6,666 bases of DNA, taken from the NCBI GenBank assembly GCA_019420425.1, contig JAHZHG010000029.1:1-6666 (forward strand), in the 5' to 3' direction. Source of the DNA: Clostridiales bacterium (lineage in GTDB: Bacteria > Bacillota > Clostridia > Lachnospirales > Lachnospiraceae). Positions 5,171-6,666 of the stretch are shown piece after piece. Numbering within the stretch: position 1 is the stretch's first letter; the number at the start of each line of letters is the position of its first letter. The notes beneath the pieces are model-generated. The model was not told where the DNA came from. It ran no database searches and was given only the letters and a program-made list of their open reading frames with translations. The position numbers and the translations under genes were made by a program.

Positions 5171-6666
5171 TTATTCCTCCTTGAATCCTGTATATTTTTG
5201 CGTTACTTCCAGCACGCGGTAGACATCCAGATACGGCTGAAATTCTTCCTCTCCCTTACAGATCAATTTCCGCATTGCCGCCCATTTTTCCATAGCGGCG
5301 TTTTTCTCTCCGGCTGCGAGGAAATATAGGGCTTCTGACAGGCATGCGATATACTCCCTGTGGTAGCTCAGCAGCCTCCAATATATCCTTTCGCTATCCT
5401 CCGGTTCCGGCAAAAAGGCTGCGCAGCTCTGCCGGATGAGCTGCATTCGCTCCGCCATCCGGGCGTTCACCCGCTCCCCTTTCCCGTTCAGGTAATCGCA
5501 GCTGCTCAGTTCGGACAGCGATTCCAGATACGCCTTTACGGCGTCTGCCTGCTCTCCGTAGGCAGCTTCCATATATTCGTCGATAAGCGTTTCCACATCC
5601 GTTTCCCGGGAAAACAGGGTGTAGCCCATGACGTAATTTGGCAGCGCATTCGGGAGCGCCGCCCGCAGCTCCTGGCAGCTGATATGGCCGTTCAGGCCCA
5701 TTTCGTTTAATTTTTTTATGTCCTCAGAAATCACCCGGGAAATATGGATATAGCCAAAATCTCCATAGTGCGCCCGCCCCAGCGGATAGTCATAGACAAA
5801 GCTGTTTCCCCGGAACTGCTCCTGCCAGCCGCGCAGATATGCCAGGTTTTCTCCCAGGCTGGTCGGCAGTACGATATGGTTCCGCCGGTATTCCGGGATG
5901 TTCTCCGGGATATTTTCCAGGGAATAGGACGCTTCAAAGGTTCTGCTGATCGGGGCAAACATCAGCACAAAGCGCTCCGGATTGGCCAGCTTTTCCTTTA
6001 CCGGGGGCCACAGCAGCTCCTGATATAAAAGAAATACCAGCCGGGTGGTTAACCCCTTTTCGGACAGGCGGCGGTCGATTTCGTTCAGCAGGGCCACATA
6101 CTGATCCGATACGGTTGTTTTCCGGCAGTCCGTGCATTCACATACGTTGTTATACTCATCGGCCAGCCAGATATGCAGGTAATCCACGTTTGGATTTTCC
6201 CCGGCATATTGAACGACCGTTTCGGCGAATGCGTCCACCGCATCCCGGTCCTGATAGCAGAGGTTGGTGTTGGCGGGAATCCCCTGATACAGCCCGCGGA
6301 CACCTCCCACCAGGGCGGCCCGATGACGCAGTTCAGGCTTTAGCGGCTCGTTTACCGGGTTCCAGGAGGAGGTTTCATAGCCCAGAACCTCGCCTGTCCA
6401 GCCGTGTCCCACCTTGTGCAGCATCAGCCCTCTTTTCTTCATTTCTGCCTCCAGCCGCTCCATGTACGTGTATACCTCCTCTGTGGTCAGGCTTTCCGCC
6501 TCGCGGTACGGGTTCTGCTCATGGCGGTACCATCTGGCCAAAAAGGCATAGGGAGTCTTGAATTGCAGAAAAAAGCTGTTATAGCCCACCTTTGGGAGCC
6601 AGTCGATAAAATCTCTTATGTTTTCATAAGCGTCCGCCCCCTCAATGCACACTCCCCGGTGATAAA
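5171..6666 (-). CDS. DUF4838 domain protein, N-terminus beyond window edge (partial)
   Basis: The frame stays open to the right-hand edge (tail YHRG before the GTG at 6652), and that GTG lies inside a conserved-looking YHRGVCIEGA stretch, so the real start is outside the window. The visible 497 codons (numbered here from the GTG) match the DUF4838 family as I recall it: GVCIEGADAYENIRDFIDWLPKVG-type opening, HGWTGEVLGY (83-92), HIWLADEYNNVCECTDC (160-176), SDQYVALLNEI (182-192), and LLYQELLWPP (208-217). The C-terminal 130 residues look helical. The order strand-(L/A)-Asp165-Glu166 at the end of HIWLADE resembles the Asp-Glu catalytic pair of GH20 hexosaminidases; that is my inference. The CEC/C cysteines could bind a metal. 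A signal peptide cannot be judged. Being first in a run with nagB-like and nagA suggests a role in releasing or handling N-acetylhexosamine glycans. Stop TAA is at 5173-5171. Confidence 0.85.
   Translation of the reverse strand, partial: YHRGVCIEGADAYENIRDFIDWLPKVGYNSFFLQFKTPYAFLARWYRHEQNPYREAESLTTEEVYTYMERLEAEMKKRGLMLHKVGHGWTGEVLGYETSSWNPVNEPLKPELRHRAALVGGVRGLYQGIPANTNLCYQDRDAVDAFAETVVQYAGENPNVDYLHIWLADEYNNVCECTDCRKTTVSDQYVALLNEIDRRLSEKGLTTRLVFLLYQELLWPPVKEKLANPERFVLMFAPISRTFEASYSLENIPENIPEYRRNHIVLPTSLGENLAYLRGWQEQFRGNSFVYDYPLGRAHYGDFGYIHISRVISEDIKKLNEMGLNGHISCQELRAALPNALPNYVMGYTLFSRETDVETLIDEYMEAAYGEQADAVKAYLESLSELSSCDYLNGKGERVNARMAERMQLIRQSCAAFLPEPEDSERIYWRLLSYHREYIACLSEALYFLAAGEKNAAMEKWAAMRKLICKGEEEFQPYLDVYRVLEVTQKYTGFKEE

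Noticed and set aside
5886..5925. Short direct repeat encoding ENIPENIPE in the DUF4838 gene
   Set aside because: It is only two imperfect copies of about 12 bp in a coding region, which is too short to mean more than local duplication.

Overview
The window looks like chromosomal DNA of a gut-type Firmicute, most likely a Clostridia/Lachnospiraceae member. The reasons are strong AGGAGG-type ribosome sites about 7 nt before most starts, tightly packed same-strand genes, and the protein families present. This is an inference from style and gene content; no rRNA or marker gene is present. All convincing genes lie on the minus strand, so transcription runs from high to low coordinates.

Positions 6666 to 1995 hold one compact five-gene run. 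It reads: a DUF4838-family protein whose N-terminus lies beyond the window edge; a divergent glucosamine-6-phosphate isomerase/deaminase (NagB) family protein; N-acetylglucosamine-6-phosphate deacetylase (nagA); and a pair of short chromate-transporter (CHR) family membrane proteins. Gaps are 2 and 23 nt, then the nagA stop overlaps the ribosome site of the next gene, and the two CHR genes overlap by 4 nt. No promoter is visible, so it should lie upstream, outside the window. The likely theme is catabolism of N-acetylated amino sugars: NagA removes acetate from GlcNAc-6-P, a NagB-type enzyme would act on the sugar phosphate, and the DUF4838 protein is a candidate glycan-processing enzyme. What the CHR pair moves is unknown.

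Positions 1994 to 1339 hold no intact gene. On the plus strand, 1489-1712 carries a frameshifted remnant that resembles a pyridoxamine-phosphate-oxidase-like flavin protein. Several inverted repeats follow, including two mutually exclusive stem-loops (1811-1857) and a stem whose two non-Watson-Crick positions are G-U pairs on the minus strand (1924-1951).

Positions 1338 to 1 hold a small predicted membrane protein (976-1338), whose start is uncertain, then a Bro-N domain (phage antirepressor-like) gene with its own extended -10 promoter, ending at a strong stem-loop terminator. The Bro-N gene contains a 29-bp perfect palindrome inside its coding sequence.

I found no convincing new multi-gene system. 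The best leads are the palindrome inside the Bro-N gene, the DUF4838 protein as a possible hexosaminidase-like enzyme, the altered phosphate loop of the NagB-like protein, and the CHR transporter pair in an amino-sugar operon.
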